From contig NC_073642.1 in the NCBI RefSeq assembly GCF_029407905.1, positions 2,232,001 to 2,296,000 of the forward strand: a DNA stretch of 64,000 bases. Direction: 5' to 3'. A program made the translations under genes and the position numbers. The notes below the pieces were generated by a model, which was given only the letters and a program-made list of their open reading frames with translations, had not been told where the DNA came from and made no database searches. This document shows positions 33,978 through 44,510 of the stretch, piece by piece. The stretch is from Bubalus kerabau. Lineage: Eukaryota > Chordata > Mammalia > Artiodactyla > Bovidae. Each line of letters begins with the position of its first letter. Position 1 is the first letter of the stretch.

Positions 33978-34584
33978 GTTTGGTGGGCATTTATCATGTT
34001 CCTTTACTTGCTGAATATTTCTCTGCCTTTTCATCTTGTTTAGATTGCTGTGTTTGGAGTGGCCTTTCTGTATGCTGGACCTTTATGGTTCCTCTTTATT
34101 GTGGAGGCTCCTCCCTGTGGGTGGGGTGGGACGAGTGGCTTGTCAAGGTTTCCTGGTTAGGGAAGCTTGTGTTGGTGTTATAGCGGGTGGAGCTGTATCT
34201 TTTCTCTTTGGAGTCCAATGAAGTGTCCATTAGTGAGTTTTGAGTTGTCTACAGGTTTGGTGTAACTTTGAGCAGCCTGTATATTAATGTTCAGGTCTAT
34301 GTTCCTGCATTGCTGGAGAATTAGTGTGGTATATCTTGCTCTGAAACTTGTTGGCTCTTGGGTGGAGCTTGGTTTCAGTGTAGGTATGGAGGCTTTTGGA
34401 TGAGCTCTTGTTGATTGATGTTCCCTGGAGTCAGGAGTTTTCTGGTGTTCTCACGTTTTGGATTTAAGCCTTCTGCCTCTGGTTTTCAGTCTTATTCTTA
34501 CAGCAGCCTCAAGAGTTCTCCATCCATACGGCACTGATGATAAAACACCTAGGTTAATGGAGAAAAGATTCTCCACAGTGAGGG

Positions 34585-35003
34585 ACACCCAGAGAGGTTC
34601 CCAGAGTTACATGGAGAAGCAAAAAGGGAAGAGGGAGATAGAGGTGCCCAGGAGGAGAAGAGGGGGAATCAAAAAGAGAGAGCAGTCTAGCTGGTAATCA
34701 ATTCCCTATGTGCTCTCCACAGCCTGGAACATCCAGAGAGGTTCACAGAGTTACAAAGAGAATAGAAGAGGAAGGAAAGAGATAGAGGTGACAAGGAGGA
34801 GAAGAGGGGCAGTCAAAAGGAGAGAGACAGATTTAGTCAGTAATCAGTTCCCTAAGTATTCTCCACAGCCTGGAACACACAAAGAGATTCACAGAGTTGG
34901 GTAGAGAAAAGAAGGGAGAGGGAGGAGATAGAGGTGACCTGGGGAAGAAAAAGGAGAGTCAAAAGGGGGAGAGGGCAATCAAGCCAATGATCACACTCCT
35001 AAG
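34585..35003 (-). repeat. Tandem ~146-bp units in the L1 5' UTR (copy 2)
   Basis: Units start at ~34,585, 34,731 and 34,877. Each has CAGAGAGGTTC(C/A)CAGAGTT or a close variant, GAGATAGAGGTG, 'CAGTAATCA(A/G)TTCCCTA' and 'CTCCACAGCCTGGAAC'. The third is shorter. This is the cleaner of the two arrays. Confidence 0.85.
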
Positions 35004-36790
35004 AAAAAATGGGTACTGAAGATTGGATTCTCATAGGTACAAAATTGGTAACAAATACCAAAAAGCAAAAATTAAAAATCTAGAGTAGAGGTTAGACTCT
35101 CAAAAATACAATATTTTTTAAAAAATCACAAAAGTTATAAAAATATGTATGAAATTTGCTTTAAAAATAGAGTCCTTTTTTTTGCAAGGTAATAGGTTAT
35201 AAAAATGAAAATTAAGGAGTAATAAAGGACATATTTTTTAAAAAAAATTTAAATGAAAATAGTAAAATATATCTAGGAATTTCTCTGTAGCTGTTGAGGG
35301 CAGTTTGGAGTCAGTTCAGTTTCAGATAGTGCCTTGTTCCAGCTCATACTTCTTTTTGAGGTCTATAGCCCCCTTCTAATGTAGTCGGTGCTAACTACAG
35401 GGTTTCAATCTGTTGCACCTGCCACTTCCAAAGGGGTTCCCTCTGTTTATTTTGGCTTCTTCTGTTTGCAAGTCTCTTTGGTGTCTGATTGCCACCATGA
35501 CACAAGGAGGCTAAGGTGGTCACTTATTTAGACTCACGTGTTCAGTTGTGCTGTGGGGAGGGAGAAACACTGCAAAAAATCACTGCCATGTGTGGGGAGT
35601 GCTCACATGGTCTGGGCCACAGTGGGTTTGCCCCCACTCATAGCATGCATGCTTTCCCAGTCTACACTGCTCAAGCTCCAGGTTGTTCTGCAGGGGAACT
35701 GTCTAAAGTGAGCCCTGAGTTACATGCACTTCCCACTTCTAAGCCACTCAGGTTAAGGTTCTCGGGTATTCCACAAAGGCACAGACTAAATTGGGCCTAC
35801 GTTTTATGCCCCTCCCAGGTCTGAGCAGCTCAGGCTACCAGGTGCTTGATGAGTGCACTCCCCAGGTGGGCGGTGCAACTTATCACCTCCCTTGTCCCAG
35901 CTGCTGTTTCCTGGGTGTGCAGCAGGAGTACTGTCTCAGGTGTGCTATGTGTCTCCTCTGGGGAGCTAACCTCCTGGTGGATGTCAACCGTCCAGGATAC
36001 CAGGAAGACTTGGTTAGCAACTGGGAGCCAGCTTGCAGTTTGGTAGAGGATGCCATCTCTGTGGCCAAGATTGCCCCTTACCTTCCAGCTTTGGCTGTCG
36101 CTCACCTGCCTCTCTGCCTCTGGTGGGGGATAGGCTGGTCCGCAGCCGGCTAGCTCTCCTTTGGTGATCACTCAGTCCTTTGTTCTGTGAGGGGGCCTGG
36201 CAGTGCCTTAGGTTAGAGCTTTTCACTGGAAACTTCTCTCTCTCTCTCTCTCTCTTCCTCTCTCTGGCTATCCCACAGTTTGGGTTGCTCTCTCACGTTA
36301 GCTCCCTCAGATTGTCCTCAGGGCATTCAGGCCCGGTCCTTACCCTAAGCAGTGCAGCCTACGCCTCCCTGTTCAGCCCCCGCTTGTTGGTGTTGGACGC
36401 TAGCATCTGGGCTACTTCTCTGCTGAGAGTTGCAGTTAGGTGTGTAATCTGTGGGTTTTATTTACTTTTTCCTCCTGGTTATGTTGCCCTCTGAGATCCC
36501 AAACTCCCCACAGACCCGCTGATGAGAGGGTTTCCTGGTGTTTGGAAACGTCTCTTTCATGACTCCCTCTGCAGGACAGGTCTCCATCCCTAACTCTTAA
36601 GTCTCTCTTTTTATTTTTATATTGTGTCCTACCTGCCTTTCTGGGTGCCTAGTGTCCTCTGCCAGTGTTCAGAAGTTGTTTTGTGGAATTTGCTCAGTGT
36701 TAGAACGATCTTTTGATGAATTTGTGGGGGAGAAGATGGTCTCCCCATTCTATTATGCCACCATCTTAGGACCGCCTTACTGGAGGATTT

Positions 36791-37167
36791 ATATCTTCCA
36801 TTTTGCTATTTGTTTTTGATAGGTCTTAACTCATTTTTGTTCCGCACTTAGCCATCATTGCTTCCTTCTGTATTTTCTGTTGTATACTTTGCATCCCCTT
36901 GCTGTTTCTTTACCTGATTTTTCTTTCAGCATTTTGAATATTTCATCTACTGCACTCTGGACTCATGATTTCTGATTATAAATTAATTCTTAATAATTAA
37001 ATTATCCCTTGTATCAATATCCCTATTCAAGACACTTTCCCCCAGCTTTAAACAGTCTATGTCTATGACTTTTGATAACTTGACTATGCTATATCTTGGT
37101 GGCGGTCTCTAAGTTCACCCTATTTGGATTTTTTCTGACTTTTCCACGTGTAATGGTTTTCATTATA
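36791..37167 (-). mobile_element. L1M, antisense (continuation)
   Basis: Continues the L1M host beyond L1 copy 2. Blocks such as TATATCTTGGTGGCGGTCTCTAAGTTCACCCTATTTGGA are typical of antisense L1M. It is highly diverged. Confidence 0.55.
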
Positions 37168-37312
37168 TTTGTTTTCACCAGAGGCACATATTCCTTTGAA
37201 TATTATTCATATTCTGAAAATTCTGCTATGCAGTATAAATCATATAACATGTCTTCAGCAGCCTGCCTTCTCCTTTCACATAAAGAGGCATCTAGAAAAC
37301 AGTAGCCTATTA
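37168..37312 (+). repeat. Left arm of a 145-bp inverted repeat
   Basis: Its reverse complement recurs at 38,650-38,794 with about four differences (~97% identity by eye). The arm (from TTTGTTTTCACCAGAGGCAC to AACAGTAGCCTATTA) is not a repeat family I recognise. Confidence 0.9.
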
Positions 37313-37730
37313 TTTATTTCACTAAGCATAATTCCCTCCATATCCATCTATATTTTCACAAATGGCATAAGTTCATTCTTTTTTATGGCTGGGTAGAATA
37401 TATTTCACATATTCCTTATCTGTCCATCTGTTGATGAATATTTAGACTGGTCCCGTACCTTGGCTATTGTAAATAGCACTGCTTTGAACATTGGTATGCA
37501 TGTGTTTTTTCTAATTAGTGCTTCTATTTTATTTGCATATATACTCAGAAGTAGAATTTTTGGATCATAACTTCTTTATTTGACCTGGGGTATCTTTTTT
37601 TGGTGGGATCCAACATTCTCTCATTGATGGTTGTTCAGCAGCGAGTTGCAATTCTGGTGTTCTTGCAGGTGAAGATGAGCCCACGTCCTTCTACTCTGCC
37701 ATCTTGAATATTCTTTTTCAGGGACAAAAC
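37313..37730 (-). mobile_element. L1M pieces, antisense
   Basis: 37,313-37,575 resembles an antisense L1 3' region (TTTCACTAAGCATAATTCCCTCCA; 'GTCCATCTGTTGATGAATATTTAG'). 37,576-37,730, ending CTTCTACTCTGCCATCTTGAA, resembles an antisense old L1 5' end. Confidence 0.55.
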
Positions 37731-38649
37731 TTTCCCTGAGCCTGAAATTCTTAACTCTTCTATTTTCCTTTACATATACACAGATTGATTTTAATCCACC
37801 TTTCTTTATCTTGTGCTGATGTTTAGATCTCAGCCACTATGACTTGGGTTGGGATAATTGATTTCTGGAAAAACTGATAGAAAATATGGTCTTCATCATC
37901 TATGTTTATAGATATGAAATTAAAAGCAGATTAGAATTTGGCAACGAGTGAGCCAGGAGCTTAGTGAAATGAACACATTACAACAATCTTAAAATATGTG
38001 AGCAATAGAACTAGGGCTGTTTGGTCTCTTCTAAAGTATGCTTGTGGTGACCTCCTTGGTTTGCCCCTTTGTCTCCCAGAAATACTTTGGGGTAAGACTG
38101 AGAGATAGATGCCAATACATGCACATTATTGTGAAACCTATTTCATAAGATGTTAAAAAAAGCTTCTGGTAAACTGTGATCTTAAGTACACTAACTATAT
38201 TGATTTCCTTTCTAGGGACAGGACTGAAAACAGTCATCTGGGGGGCTGAACCCTGAGGAAGATGTGGAGCCTGAGTGCCCTCATGGTATGAATGCCTTCA
38301 AACTAATCATGACAGAAAACTGTCCCACAAGCTTTCCCACAAAACTTATGTTTCTTTTTAGACTATTTTTACCTCATTGCCTTGAAAAAGAACTAAATAT
38401 GACCCGGCACAAAACCATGAGTTCTGTCTACCTTTTAACTGTTTTCGTGTGTTCTTTTTGGCTTCAGCATTCTGAGATTCTCTATAGAAGTGACAGTGGC
38501 CCGAGCAAGCACAGTCTGATAATAAATTGCCTGACTTATACTCTGATATGGGTATTACAGGAGAAGCAGGACCAGAGAATGTCATGAATAGGACTGTTGG
38601 AGAATGTATAGAGCTGTTCAGGGCCCAGGGGTCTGAGTGTCACTCTCCA
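37731..38649. other. Unassigned DNA between inverted-repeat arms
   Basis: About 0.9 kb with no repeat recognised. A pyrimidine tract and AG at ~38,200-38,215 look like a splice acceptor, and a 107-aa frame at 38,264-38,587 opens with GTG. I see no domain, so a gene is not supported. Confidence 0.4.
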
Positions 38650-38794
38650 TGATAGGCTACTGTTTTCTAGATTCCTCTTTATGTGAAAGGAGAAGGCAGG
38701 CTGCTGAAGACATGTTATATGATTTATACTACATAGCAGAATTTTCAGAATATGAATAGTATTCAAAGGAATATGTGCCTCTGGTGAAAACAAA
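38650..38794 (-). repeat. Right arm of the 145-bp inverted repeat
   Basis: Reverse complement of 37,168-37,312. The 85-aa minus frame 38,536-38,793 translates this arm and matches the plus frame 37,169-37,396 for its first ~48 residues with two differences. This shows the repeat but not coding. Confidence 0.9.
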
Positions 38795-39008
38795 GTTGTT
38801 GGTAAATGATAGCATGTCAGAGGTGAGGAGGATAAGACAGGAAACTGCTGTTTGAACTGGGAAAAGTCTGCATGGATGCTGCATGTATTTTTGGGGTAAC
38901 CAAGCAGTCCTCTTTGTGCCTACAGAAATCAGGGTTAAGAAGGAGGAGAGCTGTCATCAAGCTTTCTTCCTCTGCCTGCCTTTCCATCTGCCTTACTCCT
39001 AGGCCCTA
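38795..39008. other. Unassigned DNA
   Basis: 214 bp with nothing recognised. It ends in a T-run that starts the next L1M. Confidence 0.4.
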
Positions 39009-39715
39009 TTTTTTTTTTAATTTTTATTTCTGTGACAGCTTTCTGATAGGCAATTCACATAACATGAGATTTACCCACTTAACATGTACAATTCACTGTG
39101 TTTTAGTATATTCACAGAAGTGTGCAATTATCACAATCAATTTAGAATAAAACTTAAAACAAACATAGAACATTTACAACCAAGGAAATACTGTACCCTT
39201 TGGCTTTTACCCCTTAGTCCCCATTCTCCTCAGCCCTAAGTAACCACTGATTTAATTCCTATCTCTAGGGATTTCTTATTCTGAACATTTTATATAAATG
39301 GATTAATAAAGTATATGAGCTTTTGTGACTACTTCCTTCCACTTATCAAAATATTTTCAAAGTTCATTCATGTAACATGTATCAGTACTTCACCACTATT
39401 TATGGCTACATAATATTCCATTGCATGTGCAAACCACATTTATCTACTCATCTAATTGATGGACATTTGGGTTATTTCCACCTTTTGGCTATTATGAATA
39501 ATACTGGTGTAGACATTTGTGTATGTTTTTCTGTGGTATATATTTTCATTTCTCTTGGGTATATTTGTAAGATTGGAATTTCTGGGTCAAATGATAACTC
39601 TGTTTAACTTTCTGAGGAACTTTCAACCTATCTTCCAAAGTGGCTGAACCATTTTATATCCCACAGTAATGTATGAGGATTCTGTCTTCTTCACATTTTC
39701 CTCAAGAGTTGTTAT
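39009..39715 (-). mobile_element. L1M 3' end, antisense
   Basis: Poly-T, then CAATTCACATAACATGAGATTTACCCA, 'CAATTCACTGTGTTTTAGTATATTCACAGA', 'GATGGACATTTGGGTTATTTCCACC' and 'CTTTCTGAGGAACTTTCAACC' in the order of an antisense L1M 3' UTR and ORF2 end. Confidence 0.8.
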
Positions 39716-39915
39716 TATCTAACCTCACACCTTTCTATATGAAATCTATCCTCTTCTGCCTTTGCTTATTTTTTACCTACTTACTCTATACCCCCCTCCA
39801 CTTTTTTCAGCATGTCTTCAGTTTTTGAGATGTTGGTGCTTTTACTGCCCCCATAGCATGCTGTTTTTTCCTTACTTGATATTTTTGCTCATGCTGTTAC
39901 CACCAGATTTTTTAA

Positions 39916-40895
39916 CTGGACTTTAAAGATTGTGGTAAAATGCACTTAACATAAATATTATTACCCATTTTTAGTTGCACAGTTCTGTAGCACTAAGCAC
40001 ATTCACATTCTTGTGTAATCACCAACATTCACCTCTAGAATTCTTTTCATCCTACAAAATTGAAACTCTAGACTCATTAGACAGTAACTCCTCATTTTCC
40101 CCATCCCCATTCCCTAGAAACCACCATTTTGCTTCCTGTCTATATGAGTTTGAATACTCTAGGTACCTCATATAAATGAAATCAATAGTATGTATCTTTT
40201 GTGACTGGTTTATTTCACATAGCATAATGTCCCTAATGTCCTTGAGGTTCTTCCATGTTGAAATATGTTTTAAATGCTCTGTCTTTCTTAAGACTGGATA
40301 ATATTATGTTGTCTGTAAATACCACATTTTGCTTACCCATTCATCCATCAATGGACACTTGCATAGTCATCTTTTGGCTACTGTAAATAATGCTGCTATG
40401 GACATGGGTATACAGATATCTGTTCAGCACTCTACTTTATATTCCTTTGAGCATATATGCAGAAGTGACAGCGAAGCATCATATTTTTTTTTAATGGCTG
40501 ATTTTTTTATTTTTTTATTTTTTAACTTTATGACTCAGAGGGATGGTACGAGTAGGGAGGAGGGAGGAGGGTTCAGGATGGGGAAGCATCATATAATTTT
40601 ATTTTTAATGCCTTCATGAATCTCCACACTCTTTTCCATAGTGGCTACACTATTTCACACTTTCACCAGCAGTGTGCCAGTGTTCCAATTTCTTCACATT
40701 TTTGCCAACACTTGTTATTTTCTGTAATATGTGTTAAATGGCTTCTCATTGTACTTCTGGTTTGCCTTTCTCTAGTGATTAGTAGTGTATGGCTGTGCTC
40801 TGAGGCCATTTTGTATTTTCTTTAAAGAAATATCTATTCAAACCATTTTCCCATATTTTTTTGGATTTTATTGTTGTCCTATGACTCTTAAAGGA
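39916..40895 (-). mobile_element. Second L1M 3' end, antisense
   Basis: The same block order recurs (GTGGTAAAATGCACTTAACATAAA; 'TTCTGTAGCACTAAGCACATTCACA'; 'CATCCATCAATGGACACTT'; 'CCATAGTGGCTACACTATTTCACA'). A 98-bp inverted L1 fragment sits inside. The ~200 bp before it (39,716-39,915) are unassigned. Confidence 0.8.
40485..40582 (-). mobile_element. 98-bp twin-primed L1 fragment, perfect 12-bp TSD
   Basis: GAAGCATCATAT occurs at 40,473-40,484 and 40,583-40,594. The insert has a T-rich antisense tail (to ~40,530) and then sense L1 3' UTR (GACTCAGAGGGATGGTACG...GGTTCAGGATGG), i.e. an inversion in an element under 100 bp. Confidence 0.88.
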
Positions 40896-41356
40896 TTGTT
40901 CGCGTGACCCTCATTGTGGAGAATTATTCAAGAAACTTTCAAAGAAGTGTTCCTTCAGTAACCCCCCATATACACATGAGTTCCATTTCTGAATTCCTAT
41001 AGGATTCCCCGGTGGCTCAGCTGGTAAATAATCCGTCTGCAATGCAGGAGACCTGGGTTCATTCCCTGTGTTGGGAAGATCCCCTCGAGAAGGGAAAGGC
41101 TATCCACTCCAGTATTCTGGCCTTGAGAATTCTGCGGACTGTATAGTCCATGAGGTACTGAGCGACTTTCATTTCATTTCACTTCCATTTCTGAGAATCC
41201 ATTGGTAAGTCCAAGAAAATTAGTCTAGATATGCAATTAACACAATTGGCTATATGGTACTGTACTATAGTAGGCTTATAATACTTTTCACACAAATAAT
41301 ACATTAAAAAACAAACGCAAAAACACTTTAATCTTATAGTACAATGCCTTGAAAAG
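40896..41356 (-). mobile_element. Tigger-like DNA transposon, part 1
   Basis: The minus frame 41,179-41,379 (FSRHCTIRLKCFCVCFLMYYLCEKYY...) resembles the cysteine/phenylalanine-rich translated 3' end of pogo/Tigger elements. The sequence continues after the L1 at 42,918. It is split by a Bov-tA at 40,993-41,182. Confidence 0.6.
40993..41182 (+). mobile_element. Bov-tA SINE, 12-bp TSD
   Basis: The head GGATTCCCCGGTGGCTCAGC, B-box area GGGTTCATTCCC and Bov-tA tail are flanked by TTCCATTTCTGA at 40,981-40,992 and 41,183-41,194. Confidence 0.93.
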
Positions 41357-42911
41357 ACAAAGGAGGCAAGAATATACAATGGAGAAAAGACAATCTCTTT
41401 AACAAGTTGTGCTGGGAAAACTGGTCAACCACTTGTAAAAGAATGAAACTAGAACACTTTCTAACACCATAAACAAAAATAAACTCAAAATGGATTAAAG
41501 ATCTAAATGTAAGGATGGAATGGGGAGGGAGGAGGGAGGAGGGTTCAGGATGGGGAACACATGTATACCTGTGGTGGATTCATTTTGATATTTGACAAAA
41601 CTAATACAATTATGTAAAGTTTAAAAATAAAATAAAATTAAAAAAAAAAAAAAACTCCTAGAGGAAAACATAGGCAAAACACTCTCTGACATAAATCACA
41701 GCAGGATCCTCTATGGCCCACCTCCCAGAATATTGGAAATAAAAGCAAAAATAAACAAATGGGACCTAATTAAACTTAAAATCTTTTGCACAACAAAGGA
41801 AAGTATAAGCAAGGTGAAAAGACAGCCTTCAGAATGGGAGAAAATAATAGCAAATGAAGCAACTGACAAAGAATTAATATCAAAAATATACAAGCAACTC
41901 CTGCAGCTCAATTCCAGAAAAATAAACGACCCAATTAAAAAATAGGGCAAAGAAATAAACAGACATTTCTCCAAAGAAGACATACAGATGGCTAACAAAC
42001 ACATGAAAAGATGCTCAACATCACTCATTATCAGAGAAATGCAAATGAAAACCACAATGAGGTACCATTTCACGCCAGTCAGAATGGCTGCTATCCAAAA
42101 GTTTACAAACAATAAATGCTGGAGAGGGTGTGGAGAAAAGGGAACCCTCTTGCACTATTGGTGGGAATGCAAATTAGTACAGCCACTATGGAGAACAGTG
42201 TGTAGATTCCTTAAAAAGCTGGAAATAGAACTGCCATATGATCCAGCAATCCCACTGCTGGGCATACACACCGAGGAAACCAGAATTGAAAGAGACACGT
42301 GTACCCCAACGTTCATCGCAGCACTGTTTGTAATAGCCAAGACACAGAAGCAACCTAGATATCCATCAGCAAATGAATGGATAGAAAGCTGTGGTACATA
42401 TACATAATGGCACATTACTCAGCCATTAAAAAGAATACATTTGAATCAGTTCTAATGAGGAGGACTAAACTGGAGCATATTATACAGAGTGAAGTAAGCC
42501 AGAAAGAAAAACACCAACACAGTATACTAACACATATATATGGAATTTAGAAAAAATGGTAACAATAACCCTATATGTGAGACAGCAAAAGAGACACAGA
42601 TGTATAGAACAGTCTTTTGGACTCTGTGGGAGAGGGTGAGGGTGGGATGACTTGAGAAAATGGCATTGAAACATGTATATTATCATATATGAAACGAATT
42701 GCCAGTCCAGGTTCGATGCATGAGACAGGGTGCTCGGGGCTGATGCACTGGGATGACCTAGAGGGATGGGATGGGGAGGGAGGTGTGAGGGGGGTTCAGA
42801 ATGGGGAACACATGTACAGCCATGATGGATTCATGTCAGTTTATGGCAAAACCACCACAATATTGTAAAGTAGTTAGCCTCCAATTAAAATAAATAAGTT
42901 TATATTAAAAA
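41357..42911 (+). mobile_element. Bovid L1, 5'-truncated, plus strand
   Basis: It starts in late ORF2 (AAGGAGGCAAGAATATACAATGG). Frames 41,733-41,945 and 41,988-42,407 (139 aa, CWRGCGEKGTLLHYWWECK... to NEWIESCGTYT) encode the ORF2 C-terminal Cys-rich region. It ends with the type-1 tail. GAAAAG at 41,351-41,356 and 42,912-42,917 is the likely TSD. A 141-bp L1 tail sits inside. Confidence 0.92.
41513..41653 (+). mobile_element. 141-bp type-2 L1 3'-end insertion with target deletion
   Basis: GGATGGAATGGGGAGGGAGG through the type-2 tail and a poly-A lies between CTAAATGTAA and CTCCTAGAGG of the host L1. About 16 bp of host sequence (GACCAGAAGCTATAAA in the copy at 16,880-16,900) are missing and no TSD is seen. 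Confidence 0.88.
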
Positions 42912-42917
42912 GAAAAG

Positions 42918-43165
42918 TATGATAGTACAGTACAACACCTGGCATGCAGGGTGAGTAAAGTGGCATACATTGAGTGAACAGGCAGGAAGAGTTACTGACT
43001 GGAGGGAAAGGAGGTAGGAGATGGTAGGACTGAAGGATCATCAGCAATAGAAGATGGAAAGTAACCAATTTCACTCATGTGTAATGTTGATGGAATGAAC
43101 ATTTGTATCTTTGAAAGTTTGCAACTTGAGGGTCCATGTGTAGTGGATTTGCTGTATTCCTAAAG
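42918..43165 (-). mobile_element. Tigger-like DNA transposon, part 2
   Basis: It continues part 1: GTACAGTACAACACCTGGCATGCAGG, 'GAACAGGCAGGAAGAGTTACTGACTGG', 'GGACTGAAGGATCATCAGCAAT' and the end CTTTGAAAGTTTGCAACTTGAGGG. These blocks are typical of Tigger 3' regions read in antisense. Confidence 0.65.
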
Positions 43166-43197
43166 TGGGTGATTAAAAGTCTGAGATGAGAAAATGT

Positions 43198-43372
43198 GAG
43201 GAAATTCCAATCAAGAGAAATAAAATTATATGGTAGTTATGAGGAAATCTCAATCAGGAGAAATACTACAAGCATGACAGTTATAAGGAAATCTCAAACA
43301 ATAGAAATATAATAAGTATGGTAGTTATGAGGAAATCTCAATCAAGAGAAATATAATAAGTATAGTATTTGT
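43198..43372 (+). repeat. 44-bp minisatellite, four units
   Basis: Units at 43,198-43,240 (43 bp), 43,241-43,284, 43,285-43,328 and 43,329-43,372 share GAGGAAATCTCAATCAAGAG, AAATATAATAAGTAT and GGTAGTTAT. Units 3 and 4 are the most alike. No source repeat is recognised. Confidence 0.92.
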
Positions 43373-43917
43373 GACCAGAGAATATGAGCTTTGCTATCTG
43401 GCAGTCACTTTCTTCTTTTAAAGATATTTGGAGGAAAAAATGGGAACCAAGTCTGTTCAAGCGCATTTGAATGCTCAAAGTCAGACTCTTCAAGTATGTG
43501 CTTGGTCTGAAATCTCTCTCCAGGCTCCTATTTGTGCATATCCCAGTCCCATACCAGATCAAAGCTGACAGTAGGCAAATACAGAGAGGTTCAAACTGTG
43601 AACTCAGACCAACCTTTCTGTTTGGAATGCCTCTGCAAAGTCTGGACAGTATTCCCTGAGCACTGCAGTTCTTCTTTCAGGGTCTGTCTCTCCATAACCC
43701 AGATATCCTTTAAGAAGTTGGGGTATGAGTGGTACAGTGGTCAGGTTTAGAGAATAAAGGGGAATTTTCCCTTACCACTTTCTTCATGCTGGCACTTTTC
43801 TCCATTTAACTACACCAGACATCATCATACTTATTGATGTAGTGACCAATGTAAACATTGCTCCATCCACAAGCTGCCTGTCAGAAATAAGAGGGTAGGC
43901 TCGGGTTTCCGTTTGGC
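43373..43917. other. Unassigned DNA
   Basis: 545 bp with no named repeat. Overlapping short frames on both strands (43,338-43,750) have no recognisable domain. Confidence 0.4.
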
Positions 43918-44181
43918 TGCTGCTGGTGGTGCTAAGTCACTTCAGTCGTGTCCGACTCTGTGGACGGCAGCCCACCAGGCTCCCCCATCCCTGGGGTTAT
44001 CTAGGCAAGAATACTGGAGTGGGTTGCCATTTCCTTCTCCAATACATGAAAGTGAAGTCACTCAGTCGTGTCCAAATCTTAGAGACCCCATGGACTGCAG
44101 CCTACCAGGCTCCTTTGTCCATGGGATTTTCCAGGCAAGAGTACTGGACTGGGGTGCCATTGCCTTCTCCATCTATTCGGC
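43918..44181 (-). mobile_element. BOV-A2 dimeric SINE, antisense
   Basis: Both monomers are visible: CACTTCAGTCGTGTCCGACTC ... GGGTTGCCATTTCCTTCTCC, the AATACATGAAAGTGAAGTCAC linker, then CTCAGTCGTGTCC ... GGTGCCATTGCCTTCTCC. The two overlapping frames across it are SINE artefacts. Confidence 0.95.
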
Positions 44182-44510
44182 TAACTTAACTTAAATTAGG
44201 AAGGAAAAAGCTTGTATTATAGTGTCTAAAAGTTGGATAAATCTGAATTTTTAAGAAGTGAATTAAAAGCCTAAAGGATATAAGGATCCTGAAAACCTAA
44301 AGTGAGAAAAAGTTGCATCTTAGGAAGATCTTCCATGGTGTGAGAAAAATTAGCAATTTCTCCTATATCCCATATTACATTAGAGCTTTCTCTCTTTACC
44401 TTCCTAAGCCATTTGCAGAAGGATCTTTCATACATAAAATATCCTGGTCATCCCCATGACACCTTGCCCATATGTAACAATGAAGTATGAAATGTGGTAC
44501 CATTGTTCAC
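44182..44510. other. Unassigned DNA
   Basis: 329 bp with nothing recognised. Confidence 0.4.

Larger units (their letters stand above)
27748..36776 (-). mobile_element. 5'-complete bovid L1 (copy 2), perfect 14-bp TSD
   Basis: TTACTGGAGGATTT occurs at 27,734-27,747 and 36,777-36,790. Minus-strand order is 5' UTR (36,776 to ~33,900), ORF1, ORF2 and type-1 3' end (GGAGGCTAATTAC). It holds a BovB (29,606-30,574) and a type-1 L1 tail (~31,163-31,330). Without these the element is about 7.9 kb. It is inserted in antisense L1M. Confidence 0.95.
33900..36776 (-). promoter_or_regulatory. L1 5' UTR/promoter region, copy 2
   Basis: About 2.9 kb, starting (minus strand) GGCGGTCCTAAGATGGTGGC. The YY1-like AAGATGGTGG is at 36,758-36,767, at the same element position (+10 to +19) as in copy 1. 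It holds a (TC)n tract at ~36,236-36,256, absent from copy 1, and the ~146-bp tandem array. Promoter activity is inferred from L1 biology. Confidence 0.7.

Noticed and set aside
6562..36776. The two full-length L1s as a segmental duplication
   Set aside because: Copy 2 has its own 14-bp TSD, the BovB insertions are at different L1 positions, and flanks are unrelated; they are separate insertions.
38264..38587. 107-aa frame preceded by a splice-acceptor-like tract, considered as an exon
   Set aside because: It opens with GTG, has no recognisable domain, no donor site or partner exon, and lies among repeats.
43198..43372. CRISPR array (regular repeats)
   Set aside because: Units are directly tandem without unique spacers, in a mammalian context; it is a minisatellite.
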